Below the pieces are notes generated by a model. That model was not told the DNA's origin and ran no database searches. It was given only the letters and a program-made list of their open reading frames with translations. DNA of 64,000 nucleotides from Paraspadella gotoi (lineage: Eukaryota; Chaetognatha): contig CM119268.1 in NCBI GenBank assembly GCA_051294375.1, positions 20,130,531-20,194,530 of the forward strand, written 5' to 3'. This document shows, in pieces, positions 1 through 10,394 of this stretch. Made by a program: the position numbers and the translations under genes. Numbering within the stretch: position 1 is the stretch's first letter; each line of letters begins with the position of its first letter.

Positions 1-329
1 TTGACCAAAAGTCTCAATTCCTCGTTCTACTATATTACATTTTTTAAAGCGAAAAATGTCAAGTATAAAAAGCATTAATAAAAGCACCATTAATAAAGTG
101 TTTAATGCGTAAACAGTCAAGGTTTTATTTTCCTAAAACTTTATAATAAGTATTTAATGCTTAATGTATAACATATACTCAAAGATGTATAATTATAATG
201 TTTTGAAGTAAAGGGTAGAGGGACCACATTACTAAATAAGAAGAAAAATCTATATATAATTTAAATAAAGAAAAGAAAGGAAAAAAAGTTACAATTGTTT
301 ACAATTGAAAATTTTTACAATTTTTTCTA

Positions 330-826
330 ATCATAGCTTGTAAAAGCTTTTTATTTTATTTGTATTAAAATTAAGATATACTCTCATTAAAAAAGTCTTT
401 TGATTTCACATGTTTTTTATTAATTCAAAGATTTGTTTATGAATTTCATTGTCAATATTATTTACTGCAATATGTAAATTAGATTAAAGCATTTCTATAT
501 ACTAATTTGGATATTATAATGAGTACTGTAATCTCATTTGCATATTGCAGTAAATTATAATGAAGTGGAAATTCAAACAAAAAATACTTAAATCCAAATG
601 TAATATTAAAATTTCAGAGCTATTTCAAGATGAGAAGCCATATCTAAATTTTTAACTTGATCGCATACTTTTATAAAACTTCATTGTAATTTATAATAAT
701 TTTTATTTTAAAAAACGGTAAGTCCCAGCCAAAACTATAAAAGCGTAGTAGTGATGACTACGCCGACGTCACAAAGCTCACCCGAATCAATATCGAGCCT
801 GAACCGGCTTCGCCGGAAGGCTCGAT
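330..826 (-). repeat. Element X, partial copy
   Basis: Carries the palindromic core (461-556: TACTGCAATATGTAAATTAG ... CTCATTTGCATATTGCAGTA) and the AAGTCCCAGCCAAAACTATA and TCGAGCCT/AGGCTCGA hairpin modules of element X, in reverse order. Confidence 0.6.
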
Positions 827-929
827 AATTAAAGAAAAATCTAAAATTAAAAATTTTACTTTTTGGGAAGTTGTACGGTAAAATAGAAAGGAAAATCTAT
901 GCAATAACACACTCTTTTGAACTGTAATT

Positions 930-1750
930 GTAACTAAAAAAAATCTTAAAGTATAAGGATCTCGCCGAAGAATAGTATTATTGAAAAAGTACTATAATCT
1001 AATTTGCATATTGCAGTAAATCACAATGAAGTTGAAATTCAACCAAAAAATACTTGAATCGATATGAAACAAAGAAAATGGGCACACATATCAACTTCCT
1101 CACTGCCTCACTAATGAAACTTGATAACTAGATACGTTGTTTGGTAGTTAAACCATAAACCGGCAAAAATAGGCAGTAAAAAAATGATCGGCATATAGCA
1201 TACAATCTGGCATATTCAAATTGTTAAAAAAAATTTAATGTTTTTTGATCAACAACATTGGACAGAGCATGAAAAAGATTTCCTCTGACAATAAAATCTG
1301 TATTAAATATGTTATTTATTTTATTATTTATTTCACGCAAGAGATCGTACAGAGAGAGACAGAGAGAAATAGAGAGAGACACTGCAGAGTCTGAACTCGT
1401 TTTTTCAGAAAGAATTTTTTTTGGATTTTGTATTGAAAAAAAAGCGCGGAATAAATGGCGACAATAAAAGTTTTTAGAGGGAAAAAAATAATCAGAATTT
1501 TTCAAAAATTGAACATTCACGCATGAGATCGTACAGAGAGAGAGAGAAACAGAGAGAGACAAAGCTGGACAGTTGCTGGAAGGCCGCTGTACAGTCACTG
1601 CAGAGCCTGAACTCGTTTTTTCAGAAAGAAAAAAAAATATATATGTATAATTTAAAGAAATAAAAAAAGTCAAAAATATGTTATAATTGTTTACAATTCT
1701 AGTTTTTTCCAATCATAGGTTGTAAAAGATTTTATTTTTATTTGTATTAA
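930..1750 (-). repeat. Element X, second partial copy
   Basis: Contains the GATCTCGCC...ATTGCAGTAAATCAC segment, CGCATGAGATCGTACAGAGA, AAAAGCGCGGAATAAATGGC and CTGCAGAGCCTGAACTCG modules with GA microsatellites. Coding-like frames here only read through these modules. Confidence 0.55.
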
Positions 1751-1789
1751 AATTAAGATATAGCTTTTCATTATCCATGGTATATCCTT

Positions 1790-1945
1790 TCTTTTCGTTG
1801 TTGTATAGAGATTTACAAGGAAATTTGAATTGTTACAACGATTTTATTATTAATAAGTTGCAGACATGTTTTGACTCAGAGATTTTCGAGTCTTCATCAG
1901 CGCTTTTGACAACTTATTAATAATAAAATCGTTATAACAATTCCA
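1790..1945. mobile_element. Foldback pair with one hammerhead-like core
   Basis: The arms TTACAACGATTTTATTATTA and its complement flank a central motif at 1863-1900 (- strand). CTGATGA and stem II are present, but GAAA is AAAA. AAGTTG and CAACTT can form a six-pair outer stem I. Confidence 0.5.
1863..1900 (-). ncRNA. Hammerhead-like motif with changed GAAA
   Basis: CTGATGA, A, GACTC...GAGTC, then AAAAC in place of GAAAC, ATGTC. Stem I is supported by complementary hexamers on both sides. Confidence 0.4.
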
Positions 1946-1949
1946 ATTT

Positions 1950-2575
1950 CCTTGTTAGGGGTAGCCGCACTCAATGGGGTGAGTCAAAAATTTAGAGCGA
2001 GTACATGCTCAAACGAATATTTAGACATTTTTAAGAATACTTTCAATGGACAAAAAATTTCTAATATGGCTCTATACCCTAGTAATTAATTTTTTAATAT
2101 TTATTTATAGATAGGAAAGGCCAAAAATTTTTTTAAAAATGTTTAAATTTTAAGACCAGATTCAGATTGCTCATAAAAAGTTTTCTGTACAAAGTATAAT
2201 TCTTTTTTAAATATTTTTACGATAAGTGTGTCAAAAATAAGAAAAACCATAAAAAATCATCATCATCATCATCTTTCGATTATTTTATTAGTTTTTTTAT
2301 ATTTTCACTTAGAAAACGTAAGAATTTTTAAAAGCTGTAATTATATTTCTTGTTTAACTTTTTATGCTCTATCAGAATCCATCAAAAAATTTAAGATTTT
2401 TCAAAAAAAATTTTTGCTCTATATAGTAATATAATATTTTTAATTAGGCTAGTACCCTCAGAAGAAAGCATTTTTGACAAAAAATGTTTTAATACAGTAA
2501 TCTATGGTCATGATAGATTATTTTAACACTGTATACATTAGCATTTAAATTTCATCGGCTATGGCTACTTGTAAA
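1950..2575 (+). repeat. Repeat Y, copy 1
   Basis: Starts GTTAGGGGTAGCCGCACTCA, contains GGCTCTATACCCTAGTAATT and ends in GGCTAGTACCCTCAGAAGAA plus about 90 bp. Related copies are at 50226-51155 (interrupted), 54815-55330 (diverged) and 35440-35715 (inverted, partial). Confidence 0.65.
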
Positions 2576-3790
2576 GCTTCTCATTAAAAAGGTTTTTTGA
2601 TTTCCCATGTTTATTATAGATTTAAAATTTTTTTTTTAATTTCATCTTCAATATTATATACTGCAATATGTAAATTAGATTAAAGCATTCTCATCAAACT
2701 GAGAATAGTTTAAATATGTTATTGTGACATTTCTAAACGTTAAACCGTGTTACTTTTTTATTTTAACGTTGAAAATGGGTTTGACTAAATCATAGAATTG
2801 GGGTAGGTTAAAATATTATTTTTTGTTTGTTTTTAAAGTGAAGGCAAAAAACGGGGGTAACTAAGTTTGTTTTCAAACAGTTAACTTTATGATTCTTTCT
2901 TTTTCGTTGTTTATGAATTTAAGGGGACCAAGTGAACAGGGGGGGTAAAAAGCTGAACAAACGTTTGACCCTTTCACTTAAGCTGGTTCTGACCATTATA
3001 TTTTTTTTTTCTATAATCATTTGGGAAAGTTGTTAAAAAATCATCGAGCTTAATTTTCTTTAAAAAATCGGTAAGAAGAAAATCTTTTTCAAGTTTAAAT
3101 AATTTTTTTCCAAAAAAGTGTAAGATCTAATTTAAAAAGATTTTCAGCTTTTATCACAAAAATTTATAAGAAAAAAAACTAGGAATGAATCAAAATTTAA
3201 GGTATCGACTGATTTTATTTAAACTTTCTTTACAAATGATTCTGGTAATTGGATGAAAATAAAACTCTTTGAAGTAATATAAATATAAAAAGAAGAGAAA
3301 GATTCTGTACTTTGCTAAATTTTTAATTATTATAATTAGGAATCAATATAATTTAATTATACATTTAAGGGATGAATATGAATATTAATTAATAATTATT
3401 ACAGTTTTGTTTCTGTAAGAATAGAATTTAGGTTTGATTTGTCTGCTTTTAAATAAATATAAAAATATAAAAATATTAGTCTTGTAAAGCCTTTGTTCAA
3501 TGAGGCTTTAACCTAAAATTATAGCTTTGTACAGTAAAAAATAAAAAATTGGAATTTTAGTTAAAAATATTTTCTAATGCAAAAATAAAATAATGGATTA
3601 TATAAATATTTAGGTAGGGTCAACCAAATTTTTTCATAATTATTAAATTTTTGTTTCCGCTACAATAAGAGAAGAATTTTTTTGACACTTTCCCGTGCAA
3701 AGAAAAATTAATGACTATCACCATTCAAATTCCTTTGATGATAGACCGTTAAGCTTATGATATCATTTTTATCACTGGTCCCCTTAAGGA
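2576..3790. other. AT-rich DNA without recognised genes
   Basis: 2576-2690 is a fragment of element X (CTGCAATATGTAAATTAGATT). The rest shows no frame over 60 codons, no tandem repeat and no match I could see to other parts of the window. Confidence 0.5.
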
Positions 3791-3834
3791 ATAACAGTTT
3801 TTTAAAGTTCAACAACGAATTTTTTATTTCATAG

Positions 3835-3871
3835 GACATGTTTCGACTCTGTGGTTGAGAGTCTTCATCAG
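3835..3871 (-). ncRNA. Hammerhead-ribozyme-like motif, - strand
   Basis: CTGATGA, A, perfect six-pair stem II GACTCT/AGAGTC with a CAACCAC loop, GAAAC, ATGTC. Its partner arm at 3889-3924 has lost the G of GAAA. Confidence 0.52.
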
Positions 3872-3888
3872 CATCTCAGCATCAGATG

Positions 3889-3924
3889 CTGATGAAGACT
3901 CTCAACCACAGAGTCAAACATGTC
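3889..3924 (+). ncRNA. Hammerhead-like motif missing the core G
   Basis: Mirror copy of the neighbouring - strand motif. Stem II is intact, but the sequence after it is AAAC without the conserved G, so it should be inactive. Confidence 0.4.
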
Positions 3925-4182
3925 CCTATGAAATAAAAAATTCGTTGTTGAACTTTAAAAAAATCTGTTATTCCTTAAAAACAGTTAACTTAAATATTTT
4001 TTTTATACTTAACAATACTTAATATAAATTGTACAGTAAATTCCATGGATGATGGTTGAATTAATGACTCGTCTTTCGTTCCTAGGAAATGAATCCATCA
4101 GGAGAAATACCTGAAGCTGAGAGATTTAATGAGTAAAAGTTCAGGACTTTAGGGAATCAAATTTCTAAATCAATTAAAGTAT

Positions 4183-4414
4183 TGAAGAGACAGTAATTAT
4201 TGATAAGTGTTAATGACAGAACCGTTCAATATAAGCAGTCCCTGAGCTTCGGATCAGGCTGTAACACCATGTTACAGGCGGGTTAAGCGCCCCGTCCCTC
4301 TTAACTGCTTGGCGGCCACCGGGCTAGAACCCCGGACCTTTGGGTTGGGAGGCGAATGACTTGCTTCCGGCCCCAATGACCGCTGATGAACGGTTGGTGG
4401 ATTTTAGTCCACCA
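4183..4414 (-). mobile_element. Solo LTR of the TRIM family
   Basis: One 232 bp LTR on the - strand (TGGTGGACT...CTCTTCA), flanked on both sides by AAGTAT (4177-4182 and 4415-4420), a perfect 6 bp target-site duplication. This confirms LTR boundaries and integrase-type insertion independently of the full copies. The tRNA-like domain is retained. Confidence 0.85.
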
Positions 4415-4606
4415 AAGTATCAAATAATCAGAATTGATAAAGGAAAGGGACAACGGAAAACCAAGTAAACCTGGGTGTCGGGAAGTAAAACAAAAAGCGC
4501 AAAAGAGAAAAGGTGCAAGACGCAACGTCATGTGAAATTTTTGCGCAAAAAATGGGTCTCAGACAGAGTGGAGACTAATTTCAAGATAAGTTGTTGGTGA
4601 TTTCAG

Positions 4607-4688
4607 AGAATGGGTCAAGTCATTAAGTCATTAAGACACAGCCATAACGAGAACTTAGAAGACGCTTTGTTTGAAGGGTTTGATTTGG
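4607..4688 (+). CDS. Possible exon of an unrecognised gene
   Basis: The acceptor GGTGATTTCAG and donor TTTG/GTAAGA bracket an open frame containing MGQVIKSLRHSHNENLEDAL and FEGFDL. A second open frame follows at 4732-5022, Cys/Phe-rich (for example SNHCDSCSPIYLIPP and KAFNFFPGFHN). Neither is recognised. Splice sites and relatively balanced base composition are the only support. Confidence 0.25.
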
Positions 4689-5154
4689 TAAGATTTTGGG
4701 TTTTTGTTTTGACTTTTGAGTTTTCGAGTTTTTGTATTTTGAAGCATCAGAAGGGGAGGGGAGGCAATCCTTTGGTTTTAGTACTTGGAGTAATCATTGT
4801 GATTCATGCTCACCTATTTATCTCATTCCACCATCGGGTCTTAACTTGTTATTATTTCAACAAAAAGGTTTCTATGAATTTTGTAGATCCCACTTAAGGG
4901 TAGCAATTGATATTTTCCATTCAATATCTTTGGGTAAGGCTTTCAATTTCTTCCCAGGTTTTCACAACAAATGTAAGTTCATCCTTTGTAAATTTATCTT
5001 TTTAACATGGTTTATGACATGAAAGGGTTCTGATACCCCTTCCTAACTCATCCTTGGTAAGGCCATGATAAATGTTTTAGAAATGAATTCTAGTCAAATT
5101 TTCTAAGCACTGCTCTGTTCTTGCCAACGGATTTGTGTATTTTGTGTATTTTGT

Positions 5155-5373
5155 TTGCAAAATTTTATTTCTAAACAAGTGGTCACGGATTATATGAGAG
5201 TTGAAGTTGATGTTAGGTCAGCTGGTGTCGAAAATGTCATTGATGTTGGTGTTGAAGTTATTCCTGCTGGCGTTAAAGATGTGGTTGGGGTTGAAGCCTT
5301 GAAGGTGCTGTTGTTGTCGGAGTTGATGTTGATGTTAGAGTTGTTCTTTCTGCTAAAGTTGACATCGTCATAG
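5155..5373 (+). other. Low-complexity GTT/GAT-rich open frame
   Basis: Val/Gly/Glu-rich frame with three-base periodicity (VGVEVIPAGVKDVVGVE). Similar low-complexity coding-like DNA occurs at 32.5-32.8 kb. Probably a diverged trinucleotide repeat; no function is claimed. Confidence 0.3.
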
Positions 5374-5509
5374 AATTTAACAAGGAGGGTGATTCAGAGA
5401 TAATTTTCATGGCAGAGGTTTGTACATTCCGTATTGATCTATCTATGAAAAATTTTTGGAAAGATGAATCGTGGAGTGAAGTTTGGTGAAATTGAGGCGG
5501 CTGGCGACT

Positions 5510-5645
5510 TGAAGTGAGCTGTCTTTGTCAGCCTTTCTTTTGTTTCCTTAAGCTCTATTTTAAGGTCACTCAGTTCTTTTTTCTTTCATGCAGAGCTCAT
5601 CATTTCTTTTGTCAAGTTCTATTTGAAACTGTGAAACTTTTTATC
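5510..5645 (-). pseudogene. Coiled-coil fragment related to the 6.9-7.4 kb ORF
   Basis: Read on the - strand this stretch gives IELDKRNDELCMKEK and, after a one-base shift, ELSDLKIELKETKERLTKTA. It closely parallels the KLDKGRNELCKKEQELNDIK and ELKETKEEL segments of the coiled-coil ORF 1.4 kb away. It is short and frameshifted, so it is read as a decayed partial duplicate. Confidence 0.5.
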
Positions 5646-6539
5646 GTCGCAATCGCTAAGCGTTTGCGACGATATTGTAACACTTTTGCGCATAAGTGGC
5701 GTCGGCGTCGTCGTCGTCGTCGGCGTTCCAAATTATAGATCGCCTTTTTTATGATTAAATTTAGGTGTATGAAGCTGAAAATTTATATACAGCTTCTAAT
5801 CATCGATGTGCTTAAAATTGAGTCAGGACAGTTATTAAATATGTTTTGTTTACGTTTTATCAAAACAAACAATTTCTCTCTTTTATTTTCATATTTCTTT
5901 CTCTCTCTTTTTTTCTTTTAATTACATGTCTCTCTCCCTCTCTCTTTTCCCTATTCACTGATTCATAATCATAGGGAAAAAAAACGAGTCTGCAGCTGGC
6001 TCTGCAGGGGCTTATTCTTTTTCTTTATTTTCTCCTGCTGCTTTTGCTGCTGCCTTTTGAGTCTGCAGCTGGCTCTGCAGGGGCTCTCTCTTTTTCTCTC
6101 TTTTCTCCTGCTGCTTCTGCTGCTGCCATTTGATTTCTTCCTTTTCTCTCTCTCTCTCTCTCTCTGTTTTATTTAAAAAAAAATTGAATTGGGATTGAAC
6201 TCGTAAAATTAGGCATCGCATTCATGCATGTTATCATATTGCTATAGTAACATCGGGTTTTTATTTCACTTTAGTCTTTACTTTGTCAGTCTGATTCAAG
6301 TTTCACTTTGTCTTTTGTCTGGGAATGCTGACAGTGTTTAGAGAGGTCGCATTCGATCAAACTGCTCGCTTATGCGTGCTTAAAGTAAAACAATAATGTT
6401 ACTCCAGTCTTAGCACTTGCTAAAAATTAAACTCGAAAATAAGTTATTTTACTGTTTGTTTTTTTTTTTGTTTTTTTTCAGAAACTAACTGTAAATTGAC
6501 AATCGCAAAATAGAATTTTTCTTTCTGTTTATAAATTAA

Positions 6540-6770
6540 TTTCTTTTTTCCCTTTCTATTCTTTCTTTCCTTTCTATTCTTTCTTTCCTTTCTTTCCTTT
6601 CTATTCTTTCTTTTCTTCTTTCCTTTCTATTCTTTCTTTCCTTTCTATTTTCTTTTCTTTCCTTCTATTCTTTCTTTCCTTTCTATTCTTTTTTTTATTC
6701 TTTTTTTCCTTTCTTTCCTTTCTATTCTTTATTTATTCTTTTCTTCTTTTTCTTTCTGTTTATATATTTT
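6540..6770 (+). repeat. Pyrimidine-rich CTTTC microsatellite
   Basis: Repeated TTTCTTTCCTTTCTATTC units continue for over 200 bp. Upstream (5870-6225) is further pyrimidine-rich DNA with a doubled GAGTCTGCAGCTGGCTCTGC module. Confidence 0.85.
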
Positions 6771-6869
6771 TTTTTTCAAAATTGATTTTTTTTAGTATCA
6801 AAATTTGTCGTCAATCCAGATTTTTCTTATGCAATTGCGACGATCCTTATGCTTTTAAGATTTTTTATT

Positions 6870-7434
6870 TTCATTTTCCATACGCATTTTCTTAGCTCTT
6901 GCTTTATGTTGCAAAGTTCCAGTTCTTTTTCACTAAGTTCCTTGTTTTTTTTTTGTCGAGTTTCAACTGAATTTTTGAAATTTTATCTTTTTGGCTTTTC
7001 ATTTCTGCTTGTTTTTCTGTCTTGATGTCATTGAGTTCTTGTTCTTTTTTGCAGAGTTCGTTCCTTCCTTTGTCAAGTTTTAACTGAATTTGGGAATTTT
7101 TTTCATTCTGATTTTTCATCCCTGCTAGTTCCTCCTTAGTTTCTTTTAGCTCTTGGGTTATGTCGTAGAGCTTTTGTTTGGTCTCAAGAAGTCCGTCTCC
7201 TCTTTTGTCGTACAAAGATCGAAGTTGTGAATATCTTGTATCCCATTGATCTATTCTGGACTCATACACACCTATTACTTTGTCTAGTAGAACCTCCTCT
7301 AATTTCTTAAACCTGTTGTCTATGTTTGAAATAGATTGGGAAACAACGTCGGTCCAGGGGGCTTCCTCAAAAAATTGAGGGTATTCATCCTCATATTGAA
7401 TGGTATCCATTCTGAGAGAGGGCAAAGAAACCAA
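6870..7434 (-). CDS. Coiled-coil protein, unrecognised, probable frameshift
   Basis: An open frame starting MVSLPSLRMDTIQYEDEYPQ (or at the internal MDT) has an acidic N-terminus (EEAPWTDVVSQS) followed by about 130 residues of heptad-like, Lys/Glu-rich coiled coil with internal repetition (QLKLDKGRNELCKKEQEL, then QLKLDK). The frame runs out near 6906. However, the +1 frame after a run of nine T (about 6947-6955) continues the repeat as KELSEKELELCNIKQELRK down to about 6875, so the break looks like a homopolymer slip in the DNA or the assembly. No family recognised. The DNA directly upstream is a GA-rich tract, which could be a 5' region. Confidence 0.5.
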
Positions 7435-7439
7435 GAAGA

Positions 7440-8570
7440 AATGGGGAGAGGGAGAGAGAGGGAGAAAAGATGTGAGAGAGAGGAAGTGAGAGAGAGAGAG
7501 AGAGAAGAGGGGGGCAAACTCAGCGGCGAGAGTGAGCTCAGTCAGATCTGGTTTTATTTTGTTTCCTAGCGATGCCTATTCACGTGACTACGTGAAGTGT
7601 GCAGCAACAGCGAGGGAGAGAAATTTTGGCCTGGGAGAAAGAGTGAGATAGAGTGAGAAAGAGAAAGAGAAAGAAGGGAGAGGGAGCGAAGCCTGGTAAC
7701 GTGACGACGAGGTCCAGAAAGAATGAGGAGAGAGAGGTGAACGATCTTTTTTTGGGTGAGGAAGTCGAAAATGGGAGGGAGAGAGGGTGAGGATCGAGTT
7801 AGGGGCCCAGAGAGGGGCCAGGGGTGGTGGGAGGGTCGTCGTTTGATCAGGACATGGACAATTGGACATTCCTCCCTGCGCAGCTGTTCTCTCGAGTGAG
7901 GAATGGATGAGGAAAAAGAGGCTTCGAGTAAATGAGAGAAAGAAGAGGCCGGGAAGAAGAGTGAAGAAAAAGGCGCGAGAAAGAGATGCTGAGATCGAGG
8001 ATCGGCTCACGGGTCAAGGAGGGGAGGGTTAGTAAAAGAATGCGCGGTTCGAATCCATCGGTGAGAGAGAGGGGGGGAATCAGTGCGGCAGCAAAGAAAT
8101 TGTGAAAGATGAAAGGCTAAGTAAAGAGAGAGAGAGATCGTAGTTTTTAGGAGGAAAGATCGAAATTGTGCGGTGAAAAAGTAAACAGTAAAAATTGAAA
8201 TGGTGAGTAAAAATAGTCGAAATGGTGCATTAAAATATTGGAAGTATGTGAATTGAGTAGTGCGTTACAATTGTGTAACAATGAGAATACAGATTAAAAT
8301 TGAAATAATGTGTGAGGGAGAATAGTGAAGCAGTTTAAGATTAAATTGGAAAAAAATATAATATAAAGTTGAAATAGGAAGGTAATTAGTGAAATTACGA
8401 AAACAGAGGGCAACATAAGTAAAATTGAGAGATAGTCAATTCCGTATGAAATGGAAATGGTAAGAAAAACCGTGAGGGAGATGGTAAGAAAGTAGGGTAA
8501 AAGAATAAGAAAAATTATTTTGCTAAGAAAGAGATGAAATAACGATTTTTCAATGTCACAGTACAACACT
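7440..8570 (+). repeat. Long GA-rich, purine-biased tract
   Basis: Over a kilobase with a strong purine bias on the + strand; Ser/Leu/Pro-rich frames on the - strand are by-products of it. It lies 5' of the coiled-coil ORF, so it may include that gene's upstream region; no promoter motif is recognisable. Confidence 0.5.
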
Positions 8571-8975
8571 AAATGTCCCGGATTAGCTAAAAAAAAGGGC
8601 GGGTTAGTGATCTTACTGTTTAGTGCGTGAGATGGGCGAGGTTCTTTTTCTTTGTCTTTTCTTTGCCTTTGAGTTGGAGATGCAAATTTTTTTTTTCAAA
8701 CGTTTTTGAAAAGAAAAGTTGTTTGTGAAATATTAGGTAGAATTGAAAGTTTGTTTGTTTTTTTGCGCAAGGAAGATAAGAAAAAAAATTTAGGATGAAA
8801 AAAATTAAAATTAGGAAAGATGAAAGAAAAAAATTAGGGTGAGATAGGTGGGTTGGCCGGTTAGCCAGTTAGTCGGTAGAGCAGGGAAACTTAATCCTGG
8901 GGAAGGATAAACCTTGGGGAGAGGCCTGATTGGGCGTCACTGGGAAGATGGGTATCTAGCTAAAGGTAGGTTCTA

Positions 8976-9589
8976 TGGTGGACTAAAATCCATCAACCGT
9001 TCATCAGCGGCCATTGGTGCCGGAGGCAAGTCATTCGCAAGTCATTTGCCTCCCAACCCAAAGGTTTGGGGTTCTAGCCCGGTGGCCGCCTAGCAGTTAA
9101 GAGGGACGGGGCGCTTAACACGCCTGTAACATGGTGTTACAGCCTGATCCGAAGCTCAGGGACTGCTCATATTGAACGGTTCTGTCACTAACACATAACA
9201 ATAATTACTGTCTCTTCATTGGTGAGCCCGACTTCCGAACACAACAGCAACAACAACACTTTCAGGTGACATGCCTCAACCTGGTGACGCACTTTCAACC
9301 AACAACAATTCACTGAAGAGACGCAAAAGACTTCTCCCTACAGGAGGGGGAGATGTATGGTGGACTATAATCCACCAACCATTCATCAGCGGCCATTGGT
9401 GCCAGAGGCAAGTCATTCACCTCCCTACCCAAAGGTCCGGGGTTCTAGCCCGGTGGCCGCCTAGCAGTTAAGAGGGACGGGGCGCTTAACCCGCCTGTAA
9501 CATGGTGTGACAGCCTGATCCGAAGCTCAGGGACTGCTTATATTGAACGGTTCTGTCATTAACATATAATAATTATCACTGTCTCTTCA
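8976..9589 (+). mobile_element. TRIM (terminal-repeat retrotransposon in miniature) with tRNA-like LTRs
   Basis: Direct LTRs 8976-9218 and 9358-9589 begin TGGTGGACT and end CTCTTCA. The left one has an 11 bp internal duplication. The 139 bp interior starts with TTGGTGAGCCCGACTTCC, a primer-binding-site-like TGG one base after the LTR, and ends with the purine tract CAGGAGGGGGAGATG, a polypurine tract. There is no protein. The target-site duplication GTTCTA lies at 8970-8975 and 9590-9595. The host sequence exists without the insertion at 33.26-33.29 kb (inverted). Mobility would need proteins from another LTR element. Confidence 0.85.
9389..9460 (+). ncRNA. 72-nt tRNA-like domain inside the TRIM LTR
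   Basis: Perfect acceptor-type pairing GCGGCCA/TGGCCGC closes exactly 72 nt. A T-arm CCGGG-GTTCTAG-CCCGG sits immediately 5' of the second acceptor strand. An A-box-like TGGTGCCAGAGG and a B-box-like GGTTCTAGCCC are in normal positions. The D and anticodon arms are degenerate, so it is not a functional tRNA gene. The same domain is in the left LTR and in the copies at 4.2-4.4 and 57.3-58.0 kb. It suggests Pol III transcription of the LTR. Confidence 0.7.
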
Positions 9590-9884
9590 GTTCTAACTAG
9601 TCTCTCATCAGGGAAAAGAGGTAAGGAATATATTCGTAATAGGTAAATAGCTATAACAAAGGGAACAAGGGTACATAAAAGGGAGAGAAGGGAGAGGGAA
9701 GGTTTGCAGACCCCGAGACCGAGAGGAGAGCGTGAGTCCGATCTCCAAGACTCTATCTGTGACTCCGGGGATGAAGAGGAGGGGACGATGAGGGGAGGAG
9801 GAGGCGTTGAGAGGAGGAAGAGAAGACCGGGGGGTGGAGAAAGGCCCTGGCGATAGGGTGAGGCTCTATCTTGGTCTGTTTTAT

Positions 9885-10115
9885 TTACAATGAATGATTC
9901 ATAGCGTCAATGAATGACTATCATCGCATTAATGAATGACTATCATCGTATCAATGAATGATTATCATCGCATCAATGAATGACTATCATCGCATCAATC
10001 ATTTGATTATCATCACATCAGTCATTTCGTTATCATCGCATCAATATTTGGTTATCATCGCATCAATATTTGGTTATCATTGTATCAATATTTGGTTACT
10101 ATCGAAAACAGGCTC
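9885..10115 (+). repeat. Minisatellite V (ATCATCGCATCAATGAATGA type), copy 1
   Basis: About 20-bp units change gradually from ATCATCGCATCAATGAATGA to ATCATCGCATCAATATTTGG, ending in an AGGCTCGACCCTTATACTTT flank. A similar gradient and flank occur at 18424 and 43548. Confidence 0.8.
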
Positions 10116-10394
10116 GACCCTTATACTTTAAGATTATTTTGCATAATTTATCATAATTCGATGTTCTGATATGATAAAAATTATTTACCGACAAGATTTA
10201 GGGGGTAGACTAAAAAAATAAAGGATGTGGTCATGGGGAAGAACAGCATCTTAAATTCGTTCCAATACTTTACTTAGCTCGAGCTTATTCTAGTGAAGGT
10301 AATCCACACAAGGATGTGACCACTGACCAGTTGTCATTGATTACTGACCTCTGACTACTGATCACTGATCACCACTGACCAGTGAAGATTAGAG

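Larger units (their letters stand above)
3795..3985. mobile_element. Foldback pair of hammerhead-type units
   Basis: Two divergent units meet near 3880 and form arms of about 85 bp (AAGGAATAACAGTTTTTTAA at the left end returns inverted at the right end). Both arms carry the motif: 3835-3871 on the - strand with the full core, and 3889-3924 on the + strand where GAAAC has become CAAAC. Confidence 0.6.
8937..9880 (+). repeat. Repeat R, interrupted by the TRIM
   Basis: The sequence CCTGGGAAGATGGGTATCTA...GGTAGGTTCTA continues after the TRIM as ACTAGTCTCTCATCAGGGAA and ends in a GA-rich, CpG-poor stretch finishing near AGGCTCTATCTTGG. Two other copies occur at 11218-11415 (shortened) and 32962-33292 (inverted, uninterrupted). 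Confidence 0.65.

Noticed and set aside
5690-5740. Arg-rich peptide (RRRRRRRR) as a nucleic-acid-binding tail
   Set aside because: It comes from a GTCGTC-type trinucleotide run with no supporting exon structure.
7588-8010. 140-codon Ser/Pro/Leu-rich - strand ORF as a gene
   Set aside because: Composition is explained by the purine-rich tract; no domain, no splice sites, no conservation signal.
9389-9460. A functional tRNA gene
   Set aside because: Acceptor and T-arms are good, but D and anticodon arms do not fold properly, and the domain sits in LTR copies of a mobile element.
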